A stretch of 64,000 nt of DNA from Pedobacter ginsenosidimutans (GTDB lineage: Bacteria > Bacteroidota > Bacteroidia > Sphingobacteriales > Sphingobacteriaceae): assembly GCF_001442625.1 (NCBI RefSeq), contig NZ_LMZQ01000004.1, positions 124,001 to 188,000 on the forward strand, read 5' to 3'. The position numbers and the translations under genes are program-made. Position 1 is the first letter of the stretch; each line of letters begins with the position of its first letter. Below the pieces are notes generated by a model, which saw only the letters and a program-made list of their open reading frames with translations, made no database searches and was not told where the DNA came from. Shown in pieces: positions 1-8,773 of this stretch.

Positions 1-239
1 AACAGAGGGGAAATTCCATTCTTTATGATCTTTTGGTTGATTATCCTGCAGCCGGGTTAAAAAAAGGAGATGTGGTAAGGTGGGAAGATATTTCCACTAA
101 AGATTTACTTGTTACATCCAAATTTTTATCACGATATTTAAGTCCTAGAGAACGAAACCTCGTTTTTTACCATTTAGACACCGACCTTTTAAAACATTTC
201 ACCGATGAAGATTTTCAAAAAGTTATCGCTAATTTTTAG
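1..239 (+). CDS. C-terminal end of an unrecognised protein (5' end outside window)
   Basis: The frame is open from the left edge and ends in TAG at 237-239, giving 78 visible residues. I do not recognise the family. The visible part is charged and looks soluble, with a short tail rich in Leu, Phe and Asp. It overlaps the start of the next gene by 35 bp, which suggests translational coupling. The last 39 codons are duplicated at 2665-2784, ahead of the second paralog. The frame and the duplication are seen directly; function is unknown. Confidence 0.6.
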   Translation, partial: QRGNSILYDLLVDYPAAGLKKGDVVRWEDISTKDLLVTSKFLSRYLSPRERNLVFYHLDTDLLKHFTDEDFQKVIANF

Positions 240-2631
240 TGTATTTCTGATAGCTTTTTTTGGTGAAATTGCCATAAACCTTGCCTGCGGCCCAGAGGCC
301 GATCCATATGATTACTACCCTACCTATTTCCTCAATAATGTACAGGGGGATGAATATGCTTCGTTTGCCTACAACCAGATGGTTTACCTATACAATGATA
401 GAGATTTCGAAACCGAAGAAGATGTTAATGGCCAGGAGTGGGGTAAATACCTAGGCGTAAAAAAAGACGATGTAATTGATGCCATGTACGATGTTGACAG
501 CGCAACAAGTGTTTTGCTGAAAACCTTTTCAAAACAGACCTTTAAGAAATTTCCAGACAGCCTAAGAAAAAATCATTTTCTAAACAGACTAACTAAAAAC
601 CCCAACGCGTCAAAATATTTCCGTTTTACAAAAAGCTGTGAGCCATACATCGCCGTTAATTTTGATTACTGGAATGTAAAACAGAAAGATTCTGCTGCAA
701 TGATTCAGAAAGGTTGCGATGCCTTGGATTCGATAAATAAAGTAAGTACCGATAACTTCTTAAAGCTACGGTATGCATTTCAGGCACAAAGGATGTTTAG
801 TTACGCCGGAGACTCTGGCCAGGCCGAATCTACCTACCACAAATTTATTAAAGATGCAAAAATTGTTAGTGTGATAAAAGGCTGGTCACTGGCAATACAT
901 GCTGGAACGGTAGCAGACAATAACGAATCAGCTTACCTTTTTTCAAAAGTGTTTAACAAGAATCCCGAAAAAAGGGTGCTTGCCTATAAAAACTATAGGT
1001 ATATGAAAAGTGATGTTGACGAAGTTTTAAAGCTTGCAAAAAACAATGATGAAAAAGCCACTATTTTAGCTATAAACGGATTTGGAGAACCTACCTATAA
1101 TTTAAAAATGCTCAAAGCAGTATATAAATTAAGTCCTAAAAGTTTGTTAAACGGAGCTCTTCTTGTTCGCGAAGTAAATAAGCTCGAAGAAAAAATAATC
1201 AAAAGTGAACAAATCGCAAAAGATTTCCCAACCATCTATTATGAAAGATGGGATAATGCCATAAATAAGGATAGTTTGCGAAATGTTGGCTTATCGGATC
1301 TACAAAACATCAAAGCTTTTGCACTTCAGCTGGCCAACGAAAAAAAGTACCCTCAACCAGAACTTGGTACCTTAACCGCCGCATATTTATTGTGGATGGA
1401 AAAAAAAGATGCATTAGCAAATACTTATATAAAAAAATTAAATCTCACAAAGCTTCCTGAAAGATTAAAGGATCAATACCGCATAATCGATTTATTAATT
1501 AAAGCCAGAAACATAAAAGTAGGGAATGATTTTAACGAGAACGAACTTATTCCTACCTTAAAATGGCTTGACAAAAAAAGGTTCGCTGAAAACTCAAAAA
1601 AAACAGCGCAAGAATATTACTATAACTGGGGTGATGCCGAAAACCGTTTTACAAAAACAACACGTAATTTTTATCAACAGATCCTTGCACCTGCATATTT
1701 AAAAAAAGGAGATACGGCAAAAGCGGCATTGGCCATGCTAAAAGGAGATGCTAGGCATAAGAGTTACGGAAAGCGGTTTAGATTTAAGCAGGTCAGTTAT
1801 CAAACCACTATGTTCTGGCAAAAACAGCTAACAACAAGAATAATGGCCAGGTTGGCAAAATACAGATCAGCAAAAAACCGTAATGGTATGGATTCGTTAT
1901 TGGCAATGAGCTCGAAAAGTGTAGATAAAGATGATTTTTATGAACTTTATGGTACTACTTATCTCCGCGAACATAAATATGACAGTGCATTAAAAATGTT
2001 CGATAAAATCTCGCCCAAATACAAATATTTCTATAATGAAGATTGGCGTCTTAATGATTCTACATACTTTTCCACTCCATTTATTGAAGCCATAAACGAC
2101 TATCCCAAAAACCATGTGGGATTAAAAGAAGCATTTAACAAAAAAAGTTTTGCCAAAGAAATGCTCCATTTACAAAAATTAACGGTTAGCGACAAAAAGA
2201 ATGCGGCGGTTTACTATTATAAAATGGCCAATGCAGTTTACCAAACAGGTTATTTTGGTAACAGCTGGTTTTTGACCAACTACGATTGGACAAATTATGA
2301 CAATAACGGCCCTGTAAATTGTGGGTTCGAGATGGATTACAAGAAAGCTTATACTGCAAAAAAATGGTATACTATAGCAAGATCGTTAAGTAAAAATATT
2401 GATTTTAAAGCAAAATGTACGTTTATGCTGGCCAAGTGTGAACAGCAACAAATTCCCCGTTCGAGCGAGATAGGCTATTATATATACGATAAAGATTATA
2501 AGATGTTTATGCGCGCAAACATTAACAACCCATATTTTAAAGAATTAAAACTGAAATATAGCAAAACACCGTTTTACCAAACTGTTTTAGGGGACTGCAG
2601 TTATTTGAGAGATTTTATTACAGGGAAATAA
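205..2631 (+). CDS. Exported protein of unknown function, paralog 1 (808 aa)
   Basis: A Lys-rich N-terminus is followed by a hydrophobic stretch (about residues 7-27) ending in NLACG. This is a signal peptide with Cys at its end, possibly a lipoprotein, although the lipobox is weak because the -3 residue is Asn. The mature protein opens with an acidic, Tyr-rich segment (DPYDYYPTYF) and is otherwise mostly helical with recurring Tyr/Ala/Lys-rich segments, suggestive of TPR-like solenoid repeats. No catalytic motif is visible. The start at 205 is supported by the identical start context in the downstream paralog. It overlaps the preceding frame by 35 bp. Bacteroidota have large families of such surface proteins without known function; none is assigned here. 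Confidence 0.8.
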   Translation: MKIFKKLSLIFSVFLIAFFGEIAINLACGPEADPYDYYPTYFLNNVQGDEYASFAYNQMVYLYNDRDFETEEDVNGQEWGKYLGVKKDDVIDAMYDVDSATSVLLKTFSKQTFKKFPDSLRKNHFLNRLTKNPNASKYFRFTKSCEPYIAVNFDYWNVKQKDSAAMIQKGCDALDSINKVSTDNFLKLRYAFQAQRMFSYAGDSGQAESTYHKFIKDAKIVSVIKGWSLAIHAGTVADNNESAYLFSKVFNKNPEKRVLAYKNYRYMKSDVDEVLKLAKNNDEKATILAINGFGEPTYNLKMLKAVYKLSPKSLLNGALLVREVNKLEEKIIKSEQIAKDFPTIYYERWDNAINKDSLRNVGLSDLQNIKAFALQLANEKKYPQPELGTLTAAYLLWMEKKDALANTYIKKLNLTKLPERLKDQYRIIDLLIKARNIKVGNDFNENELIPTLKWLDKKRFAENSKKTAQEYYYNWGDAENRFTKTTRNFYQQILAPAYLKKGDTAKAALAMLKGDARHKSYGKRFRFKQVSYQTTMFWQKQLTTRIMARLAKYRSAKNRNGMDSLLAMSSKSVDKDDFYELYGTTYLREHKYDSALKMFDKISPKYKYFYNEDWRLNDSTYFSTPFIEAINDYPKNHVGLKEAFNKKSFAKEMLHLQKLTVSDKKNAAVYYYKMANAVYQTGYFGNSWFLTNYDWTNYDNNGPVNCGFEMDYKKAYTAKKWYTIARSLSKNIDFKAKCTFMLAKCEQQQIPRSSEIGYYIYDKDYKMFMRANINNPYFKELKLKYSKTPFYQTVLGDCSYLRDFITGK

Positions 2632-2664
2632 AGCAACCCACTTATAATTTTACTCCGTCTCTCT

Positions 2665-2784
2665 AAATTTTTATCCCGATATTTAAACCCTAGAGACCGG
2701 AATCTCGTTTTTTACCATTTAGACACCGACCTTTTAAAACATTTTACTAATGAAGACGTTCAAAAAGTTATCGCTAATTTTTAG
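2665..2784 (+). pseudogene. Relic: duplicated 3' tail of the gene at 1-239
   Basis: This stretch repeats 120-239 at a constant offset of 2545 bp and keeps the reading frame for 39 codons up to the same TAG stop. Several substitutions are present (for example SPRE to NPRD). The next gene's ATG at 2750 lies inside it, exactly as in the first copy. It is therefore the left edge of the tandem duplication unit that produced the two large paralogs. It may still act as leader or promoter DNA for the second copy. Confidence 0.8.
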
Positions 2785-5203
2785 TGTATTTCTGATTACT
2801 TTTTTCGGCGAAATTGCCGTAAATCTTGCCTGTGGTGGCGAGATAGATCCTTACGATTATTATATCACTTATTTTCACAACAATATTGAAGGGGATGAAT
2901 ATTCACCGTTCGCCTACAACCAGATGGTTTACCTCAACAGCGAAACCGATATAGAAAGTGAGCCAGATATCAACAGTCGAGAATGGGCGAAATACCTCAA
3001 TGTTAAAAAAGAGGATGTGCTAAAAGTAATGTACAAAACAGATAGTGCAACTGACGTAAAACTCGTTAATTTTGATGGTAACGTTTCGCAATTACCCGAT
3101 AGCTTACAGCAGAATAGTTTTATCAAGGCTTTAAGCAAACGCAAAGAATCACTAAAGTATTACCAATTTGCCAAAAGCTGCGAGCCTTTAGCGAATGTTG
3201 ATTTTAGTCTTTGGGATCCAAAACCCCGTGATACGACCGCCATGGGTTCAAAAGCCCAAGAAGGCCTGAAATTAACAGAAGCAGAAAAAGATGATTTTCT
3301 TAAACTGCGTTACGCTTACCAAGCTGAACGGATGTTCCATTTTGCAGGCTATCATGCAGAAAGTAAATTAACTTACGAAAAATACATTAAAACCAGTAAG
3401 GTAAACAGTGCGGTTAAGGGCTGGGCATTGGCATTGTACGCAGGGTCTACCCGTAGATTGGGGAATCCTGAAGAATCTGCCTTTTTGTTCTCGAAGGTTT
3501 TTGCAAGCAATCCGGAGCGAAGGGTACAGGCTTATAAAAACTACTACTATAACAGCACACCGGTTAATGGAGCATTAAAATATGCCAAAACCAATAACGA
3601 GAAAGCCAATATCTGGGCGATAAACGGCTTTGGAGATGCTGATTCGGGTATAGAAAGCCTGAATAAAGTTTATCAGTACGAACCAAAAAGCCAATTAAAC
3701 GGCACCCTGCTGGTACGTGAAGTAAATAAATTAGAGCAAGATCTTATCGAGGCGAACGATATTGCCAAAATTGGCTATAATTATTATTTTTCGGATAACG
3801 GCAATTCTAAATATAAAGACAGTCTAAAAGCCGTAAATCTTAAACAACTGAATGAAATCAGGAATTTTGCGGTAAAACTGGCCACAGAGAAGAAATATCC
3901 GCAGCCTGAGCTAGGCACTTTAACCGCAGCTTATTTATCGTGGATGGAGAACAAAGATTTTCTGGCGACAAATTATCTTGCCATCCTAAAACCAGATAAA
4001 CTGCCGGAAAGATTACGCGACCAATATCGAATCACCGATTTATTGATCAAGGCCAAAAACATCAAAAAAGGAAATCCTTTTAATGAGAACGATTTATTGC
4101 CGACCTTAAAATGGCTTGACGAAAAACGTTTTGCAGAAAACAGCGAGCAACCAAAAGGACCATATTATTATGATACAGATCGTGCCAGCAAACGCTTTAG
4201 CAGAACGACCAGGAATTTTTATCAGCAAATATTAGCTCCAGCTTATTTGAGTATGGGCGATACTGCAAAAGCGGCATTAGCAATGGTTAAAGGCGACCTG
4301 GAATACAAAACGCTAAAAGAGAACTCACTTTTCCAGAACATGAGTTATCAGAGTATTGCTTTTTGGCAGAAAAACTTAAGTCCGAAAAGTATGCAGGGCT
4401 TAGCTGTTTATAAAACCAGGGCGACAGGTAACGATGTTACTGCTTTGTTGGCCTCGGCTTTAAACCAGCTCAAAAACGATGATTTTTATGAACTTTTTGG
4501 CACAACTTATTTACGCACACATCAATATGATAATGCTGTTCAAATGTTTGCAAAGGTTTCGCCAGGTTACAAATATTTTAATCCTGATAACTGGTACGCT
4601 GACGAAGCCAACGCAAAACTATATGCCAACCCCTTCATCGAGACAATAAACGATTATCCTAAAAAATATGTAACGGCGAAAACATCAATTACCAAAAAAG
4701 CTTTTGCAGCCGAAATGCTCCGCTTGCAGAAATTAACTATCAGTGATAAAAAGAATGCTGCGCTTTATTATTATAAAATGGCTAACGCAGTTTACCAAAC
4801 TGGTTACTATGGCAACAGCTGGTTTTTAATCAGCTACGATTGGTCATCCTACGACAACAGCAATCCAGCAAAATATGTATACGATGGCGATTATAAAAAA
4901 GCGCAAACGGCAAAAGCCTGGTATTTAAAAGCCAGGGCATTAAGTACCAATGCCGATTTTAAAGCAAAATGTACTTTTATGTTGGCTAAATGTTTACAAA
5001 AGCAGATTATCATGAATGCTAATCCGTTATCATTTTATTATTACGATAAAAAAGATGTGAAATGGAGAAACTTCATCAAGGCTAATTACAACAACCCTTA
5101 TCTTAAAGAATTAAGGTTTAGCTATGGCAAAACGCCTTTTTATGCTGTTGCGGCAGGAGAATGCAGTTATTTAGGAGATTTTATCAGGCCTAAAACGCAA
5201 TAG
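2750..5203 (+). CDS. Exported protein of unknown function, paralog 2 (817 aa)
   Basis: Homologous to the upstream gene over its whole length. It shares the N-terminal signal sequence ending NLACGG, the DPYDYY opening, the segment GTLTAAYL-W and the near-C-terminal YYYKMANAVYQTGY-GNSWFL block. The strongest conservation lies in the middle and C-terminal thirds. The substitutions and small indels show an old duplication that has stayed under coding constraint. Same envelope location and same lack of a recognised function as its neighbour. The gene ends in a spacer containing a long palindrome (5214-5279) that probably stops transcription. Confidence 0.8.
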   Translation: MKTFKKLSLIFSVFLITFFGEIAVNLACGGEIDPYDYYITYFHNNIEGDEYSPFAYNQMVYLNSETDIESEPDINSREWAKYLNVKKEDVLKVMYKTDSATDVKLVNFDGNVSQLPDSLQQNSFIKALSKRKESLKYYQFAKSCEPLANVDFSLWDPKPRDTTAMGSKAQEGLKLTEAEKDDFLKLRYAYQAERMFHFAGYHAESKLTYEKYIKTSKVNSAVKGWALALYAGSTRRLGNPEESAFLFSKVFASNPERRVQAYKNYYYNSTPVNGALKYAKTNNEKANIWAINGFGDADSGIESLNKVYQYEPKSQLNGTLLVREVNKLEQDLIEANDIAKIGYNYYFSDNGNSKYKDSLKAVNLKQLNEIRNFAVKLATEKKYPQPELGTLTAAYLSWMENKDFLATNYLAILKPDKLPERLRDQYRITDLLIKAKNIKKGNPFNENDLLPTLKWLDEKRFAENSEQPKGPYYYDTDRASKRFSRTTRNFYQQILAPAYLSMGDTAKAALAMVKGDLEYKTLKENSLFQNMSYQSIAFWQKNLSPKSMQGLAVYKTRATGNDVTALLASALNQLKNDDFYELFGTTYLRTHQYDNAVQMFAKVSPGYKYFNPDNWYADEANAKLYANPFIETINDYPKKYVTAKTSITKKAFAAEMLRLQKLTISDKKNAALYYYKMANAVYQTGYYGNSWFLISYDWSSYDNSNPAKYVYDGDYKKAQTAKAWYLKARALSTNADFKAKCTFMLAKCLQKQIIMNANPLSFYYYDKKDVKWRNFIKANYNNPYLKELRFSYGKTPFYAVAAGECSYLGDFIRPKTQ

Positions 5204-5213
5204 TCACTTTTTT

Positions 5214-5279
5214 CCATTAAGAAGTTAAGGTAGTTAAGAACCATGCGACAAACCTTAATGTCCTTAACTCCTTAATGGT
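5214..5279. terminator. Long imperfect palindrome between convergent genes
   Basis: The left arm starts CCATTAAGAAGTTAAGG and the right arm is its near reverse complement ending CCTTAATGG, with a short loop around ATGCGAC. Arms of about 29 bp lie between the convergent lipoprotein and KAS III genes. A bidirectional terminator is plausible. The TTAAGG-rich arms resemble the heptad tracts found elsewhere in this window. Confidence 0.5.
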
Positions 5280-5330
5280 GGAAAACATAAAACAGTGAAA
5301 CTTTGCAGCACAACACTTATCTATTTTAAT

Positions 5331-5383
5331 AGATTTCTCGGCTTCGTTTCACCCGATAGCTATCGGGTTCGCTCGAAATGACG
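5331..5383 (+). repeat. REP-like intergenic repeat, partial copy
   Basis: Contains the palindrome CCCGATAGCTATCGGG followed by TTCGCTCGAAATGACG. The same core occurs at 6995-7114 (opposite orientation) and 27356-27478, where the element is complete. This copy has only one end. It is non-coding. Confidence 0.7.
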
Positions 5384-5438
5384 AATTTATATTGATGAGA
5401 CAATTACTTATTTTATCCTAACTTGCCTGACTATTTTA

Positions 5439-5510
5439 CCTAAACCCTAAACCCTAAACCCTAAACCCTAAACCCTAAACCCTAAACCCTAAACCCTAAA
5501 CCCTAAACCT
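5439..5510 (+). repeat. Telomere-like heptamer tract (CCCTAAA)n
   Basis: Nine perfect CCCTAAA units run from 5445 to 5507, with a partial unit on each side. The tract touches the stop codon (CTA on the plus strand, 5509-5511) of the minus-strand KAS III gene. Read on the other strand it is TTTAGGG, the plant-type telomere unit, but here it lies inside a chromosome. Degenerate 7-bp-period relatives occur in the arginine operon spacers. Confidence 0.95.
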
Positions 5511-6555
5511 ACCACCTAATCAACGCACTGGCCCAGGTAAAGCCTGATCCGAATGCGGCGAGGCATACCAGATCGCCATCTTTAATTTTGCCTGCTTCCC
5601 AAGCTTCGCACAAGGCGATAGGAACAGAAGCTGCTGTGGTATTGCCATATTTCTGGATATTGTTAAAAACCCGATCATCACTTAGGCCCAACAACTGCTG
5701 CACATACTGGCTGATACGCAGATTTGCCTGATGTGGCACTAACATATCAATATCTTTCTCTGTTAAATTATTAGCAGCCAAAGCCTCTTTAATTACCTCT
5801 GGGAATTTTACCACTGCTTTTTTAAAAACCGATGGCCCATCCATATAAGGTAAAGCGGCACCGCTATCCAAAATTTCCTGTGTCATAAATAATCCGCCTA
5901 GCTCTTGTTCAGGATAGGCGGGTTTATCTTTCAACCATTTATTGGCATGAGAACCTGGATAATACATGGCCAGAATTTCGGCATCGGCACCATCGCTATG
6001 CAAATGTGTACTTAAAATCCCTTTCCCAGGCTCGTCTGTAGGTTGCAGTACTACAGCGCCCGCGCCATCGCCAAAAATCACCGATACATTGCGGCTACGG
6101 GTTTCAAAATCCATTGCAAACGAATGTTTTTCGCTTCCTACTACCAGCACATTTTTATACATACCTGTTTTTACAAACTGATCGGCCACAGAAAGTGCAT
6201 AAACAAAGCCCGAGCACTGGTTGCGGATATCCAAAGCCCCGATTTCGCCCATGCCCATTTCGCGTTGCAATAACACGCCACAACCTGGGAAATAATAATC
6301 TGGGCTTAATGTGGCAAAAACGATAAAATCGACATCCTTAGCGGTAATCCCAGCCCTTTCGATCGCAATTTTGGCTGCTTCAATACCCATTGTAGTAGTG
6401 GTTTCCTCATTTCGATCGGCAAAACGGCGTTCTTTAATGCCGGTACGCTCCTGGATCCACGCATCATTGGTATCCATAAAACGGCTTAAATCATCGTTGG
6501 TATATATATTTTTCGGAACATAGTAACCTATTCCGGCTATTTTAGACTGGTGCAT
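5509..6555 (-). CDS. 3-oxoacyl-ACP synthase III family protein (KAS III-like, stand-alone)
   Basis: Thiolase-fold condensing enzyme of the FabH family, which joins an acyl-CoA to malonyl-ACP. The Cys-His-Asn triad is visible: Cys in IRNQCSGF (residue 114 from the chosen start), His in VPHQANLRI and Asn in YGNTTAASVP. It has 348 residues and is closely similar to the FabH encoded at 14483, but lies outside the lipid operon. It could be a second FabH or a KAS III-like enzyme for a special starter unit. The frame extends to a TTG at 6582, but ATG at 6555 gives the usual family N-terminus (KIAGIGYYVPKN) and is preferred. Its 3' end abuts the heptamer tract. Confidence 0.85.
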   Translation of the reverse strand: MHQSKIAGIGYYVPKNIYTNDDLSRFMDTNDAWIQERTGIKERRFADRNEETTTTMGIEAAKIAIERAGITAKDVDFIVFATLSPDYYFPGCGVLLQREMGMGEIGALDIRNQCSGFVYALSVADQFVKTGMYKNVLVVGSEKHSFAMDFETRSRNVSVIFGDGAGAVVLQPTDEPGKGILSTHLHSDGADAEILAMYYPGSHANKWLKDKPAYPEQELGGLFMTQEILDSGAALPYMDGPSVFKKAVVKFPEVIKEALAANNLTEKDIDMLVPHQANLRISQYVQQLLGLSDDRVFNNIQKYGNTTAASVPIALCEAWEAGKIKDGDLVCLAAFGSGFTWASALIRW

Positions 6556-6667
6556 GCTATTATTTATATTTTGGTTAAACAAAGTTAATCATTTATTGCC
6601 TAAGCCATTATTATTAACAAAGGAACAAAATCTTGTTACTCGATACTAAATACTTGATACTAATGTT

Positions 6668-6675
6668 TATTTTTG
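6668..6675 (+). promoter_or_regulatory. Promoter -7 box for clpS (TATTTTTG)
   Basis: Matches the Bacteroidota TAnnTTTG box and ends 4 bp before the clpS ATG at 6680. If used, the transcript would be leaderless or nearly so. The match is by sequence only; the AT-rich setting makes chance matches possible. Confidence 0.5.
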
Positions 6676-6679
6676 CACC

Positions 6680-6961
6680 ATGTCTACAGAAACCAAAGAA
6701 GAGACCTTTACGCTCGAAGAAATTTTAACTTCCCTAAAAACCGTACATCGCCTTATTTTGTGGAATGATGATATCAATACTTTCGATCATGTGATTTACT
6801 GCATGATGAAATATCTCGATTATAACGAATCGCAGGCTGAAAAAATTGCGTGGAAAGTGCATAATGACGGAAAATGCCCAGTTTTGGAAGGATCATTTAC
6901 CGAAATGGAAGTTTACCGCAAAATTTTACAGCAAGAAGGATTAACTGTTTCTGTTGATTAG
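6680..6961 (+). CDS. clpS: ATP-dependent Clp protease adaptor ClpS
   Basis: Small adaptor (93 aa) that binds N-degron substrates and hands them to a ClpA/ClpC-type unfoldase for degradation by ClpP. The family signature is clear: HRLILWNDDINTFDHVI (about residues 23-40) carries the Asn-Asp-Asp of the N-degron pocket, followed by the helix with AWKVHNDGKCPVLEG and the C-terminal EVYRKILQQEGLTVSV strand. Length is typical. It is a single gene diverging from the KAS III gene, with its own promoter box directly upstream. Confidence 0.93.
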   Translation: MSTETKEETFTLEEILTSLKTVHRLILWNDDINTFDHVIYCMMKYLDYNESQAEKIAWKVHNDGKCPVLEGSFTEMEVYRKILQQEGLTVSVD

Positions 6962-6994
6962 CATTACTTGTTTCTAGAACTACCCGCGCAATAA

Positions 6995-7114
6995 CGTCAT
7001 TTCGAGCGAACCCGATAGCTATCGGGTGCAACGAAGTCGAGAACCACGAAGTGCTCAGCGAAGCTAAATCTATTATAGATCTCTCCATTTCACTGCGTTT
7101 CAGTCGAGATGACG
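6995..7114 (-). repeat. REP/MITE-like element with 11-bp inverted ends
   Basis: Starts CGTCATTTCGA and ends TCGAGATGACG, an 11-bp terminal inverted repeat with one mismatch. Inside is the palindrome CCCGATAGCTATCGGG. The same 120-bp element is found inverted at 27356-27478. It lies in the clpS/thioredoxin spacer and has no coding capacity. Confidence 0.8.
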
Positions 7115-7131
7115 ACTATTCTATATAAAGA

Positions 7132-7731
7132 TTAACTCTCCAGCCCCTTCAAAAGTTCATTTAACCCGGCCTGTGTAGTCTGCGTTTTATCTTTAGCATA
7201 CCAGCCATGAAGTTTTTCTGCCAAAACCGGCATTTCAGTATTTTCTTTTCTCCACTCTTTTAAAAGCTCCTGCAAAATTTGTGGTCTTGGTCCCCAGGTT
7301 CCTAAAACCTGGTCTGCTGATTCATTTAACACAATTAAAACAGGAATAGCTCTTCCGCCATTGGTTAAATGCGCATCAATTAATGGCAAATTTTTATCTC
7401 TAAGCACAAATTTCAGATCAATTTTACCTAATGATGCGGTCGCGATTTTATTGAATACCGGAACAATCTGGGCCGCATCGCCACACCAGCCTTCGGTAAT
7501 CACTAAAAACTTATAATTTTCTTTAAGATGATCAATGCTTGAAGTCAACTCATCAGTTAAGCTAACTGTTTTATCCACGCGATTCATCCTTTGCACATTC
7601 ATTTTAGTATAGTGCAAATCGTAAGTTACATCACCGGTAGCCTTTCCCTCTAGCAGAAGTTGATCAATCAATGCACGATAGGTTAAATAGTCAATGCCTT
7701 GTTCCTCAAAAATTTCGCGATAATTTATCAT
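7132..7731 (-). CDS. Thioredoxin family protein (Thioredoxin_9-like)
   Basis: Cytoplasmic protein of 199 aa without signal peptide. The centre carries VITEGWCGDAAQIVPVFNKIA, where the thioredoxin CxxC is reduced to a single Cys (WCGDA), followed by RDKNLPLIDAHLTNGGRAIPVLIVL with the cis-Pro of the fold (IP). Such single-Cys members are known in Bacteroidota; a disulfide exchange role is uncertain. It is followed downstream on its strand by a REP-like element and preceded by rsmA, read in the same direction with a gap of about 80 bp. Confidence 0.8.
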   Translation of the reverse strand: MINYREIFEEQGIDYLTYRALIDQLLLEGKATGDVTYDLHYTKMNVQRMNRVDKTVSLTDELTSSIDHLKENYKFLVITEGWCGDAAQIVPVFNKIATASLGKIDLKFVLRDKNLPLIDAHLTNGGRAIPVLIVLNESADQVLGTWGPRPQILQELLKEWRKENTEMPVLAEKLHGWYAKDKTQTTQAGLNELLKGLES

Positions 7732-7814
7732 AAGATTTCCTTAAAAATACAGCGCAAAGGAAAGGAGAAATTCAATGAAAATAATCACGGATTTGCAAGA
7801 ATTGCTTCGCGGAT

Positions 7815-8600
7815 TTAAACCTCCATCAACTTACTCACATGCTGGGTTAAAGCCACAAAATCTGCAACAGTTAGCTGCTCGGCGCGTTTCTCAAAATAAA
7901 TATGATCGTCCATTTTATCCTTAGGCATCACCGCAGAAACAGCATTACGCAAAGTTTTTCTCCGCTGGTTAAAACCCGCCTTAACCACCCGCCAAAATAA
8001 TTTTTCATCACAGTCTAAAGTCTCCACTTCATTTCTGGTTAAACGGATGACTGCCGAGTGTACTTTTGGCGGTGGATTAAATGTACCTGGTTTAACCGTA
8101 AACAGATATTCGATTTTATAATAAGCCTGAAGAAACACACTTAAAATCCCGTACTCTTTGTTACCCGCGGGTGCTGCACAGCGTTGGGCAACTTCCTTCT
8201 GAAACATCCCAACCATTTCTACAACCTTGTTGCGGTTATCTAAAATCTTAAATAAAATCTGCGAAGATATATTGTATGGAAAATTACCAATAATGGCAAA
8301 CTGACCTGGAAAAATAGCATCGAAATCGAGTTTCAGAAAATCGCCATTAATCAGGCGATCGCCAAGCTGCGGGTATTTTTCATTTAAAAAGTGGAAAGAC
8401 TCAGTATCGATATCAATTAGATAAGTTTCCAAATCTTTACGCTGCAGCAAAAAATCAGATAGGATTCCCATTCCCGGCCCAACCTCTAAAACCTGATTGT
8501 ATTTATCGGTATTCACCAAGGCCCCTACAATGCGGTTGGCAATGCCTTTATCAGTTAAAAAATGTTGCCCTAAATGTTTTTTCGCTTTTACTAAACTCAT
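7815..8600 (-). CDS. rsmA: 16S rRNA (adenine1518/1519-N6)-dimethyltransferase RsmA
   Basis: S-adenosylmethionine-dependent enzyme that dimethylates two adjacent adenines in the helix 45 loop of 16S rRNA during small-subunit maturation. The protein (261 aa) opens with KKHLGQHFLTD, has the SAM-binding loop LEVGPGMGILSDFLL, the catalytic motif IIGNFPYNISSQIL (NxPY type) and the family C-terminal segment GFNQRRKTLRNAV. Length and start are normal. It diverges from pdxA, which is its neighbour in many bacteria. Confidence 0.96.
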   Translation of the reverse strand: MSLVKAKKHLGQHFLTDKGIANRIVGALVNTDKYNQVLEVGPGMGILSDFLLQRKDLETYLIDIDTESFHFLNEKYPQLGDRLINGDFLKLDFDAIFPGQFAIIGNFPYNISSQILFKILDNRNKVVEMVGMFQKEVAQRCAAPAGNKEYGILSVFLQAYYKIEYLFTVKPGTFNPPPKVHSAVIRLTRNEVETLDCDEKLFWRVVKAGFNQRRKTLRNAVSAVMPKDKMDDHIYFEKRAEQLTVADFVALTQHVSKLMEV

Positions 8601-8620
8601 ACCTTAAAATTAATCGAATA

Positions 8621-8695
8621 TTTTAACCGCAAAAGGGTGCTAAGATTCGGCAATATAGACACAAAGATAGGCTTATTATTTCTTTGCGAATCAAT
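8621..8695. repeat. Solo relic of the TTAACCGCAAAG repeat
   Basis: The rsmA/pdxA spacer contains TTTTAACCGCAAAAG followed about 55 bp later by TTTCTTTGCGAA. These look like decayed ends of the repeat that flanks the GxxExxY gene at 28095-28577. No reading frame lies between them here. Confidence 0.4.
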
Positions 8696-8773
8696 CTCTG
8701 TTCTTTGAGGTTTCATTTTTTTTAAAGTCTTTAAACGAAAATCAGTAATTTGCGCTAAAATTTTCCAGTAATT

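Noticed and set aside
5439..5510. End of a linear chromosome or plant contamination
   Set aside because: The tract lies between normal Bacteroidota genes and adjoins a stop codon, with bacterial sequence on both sides.
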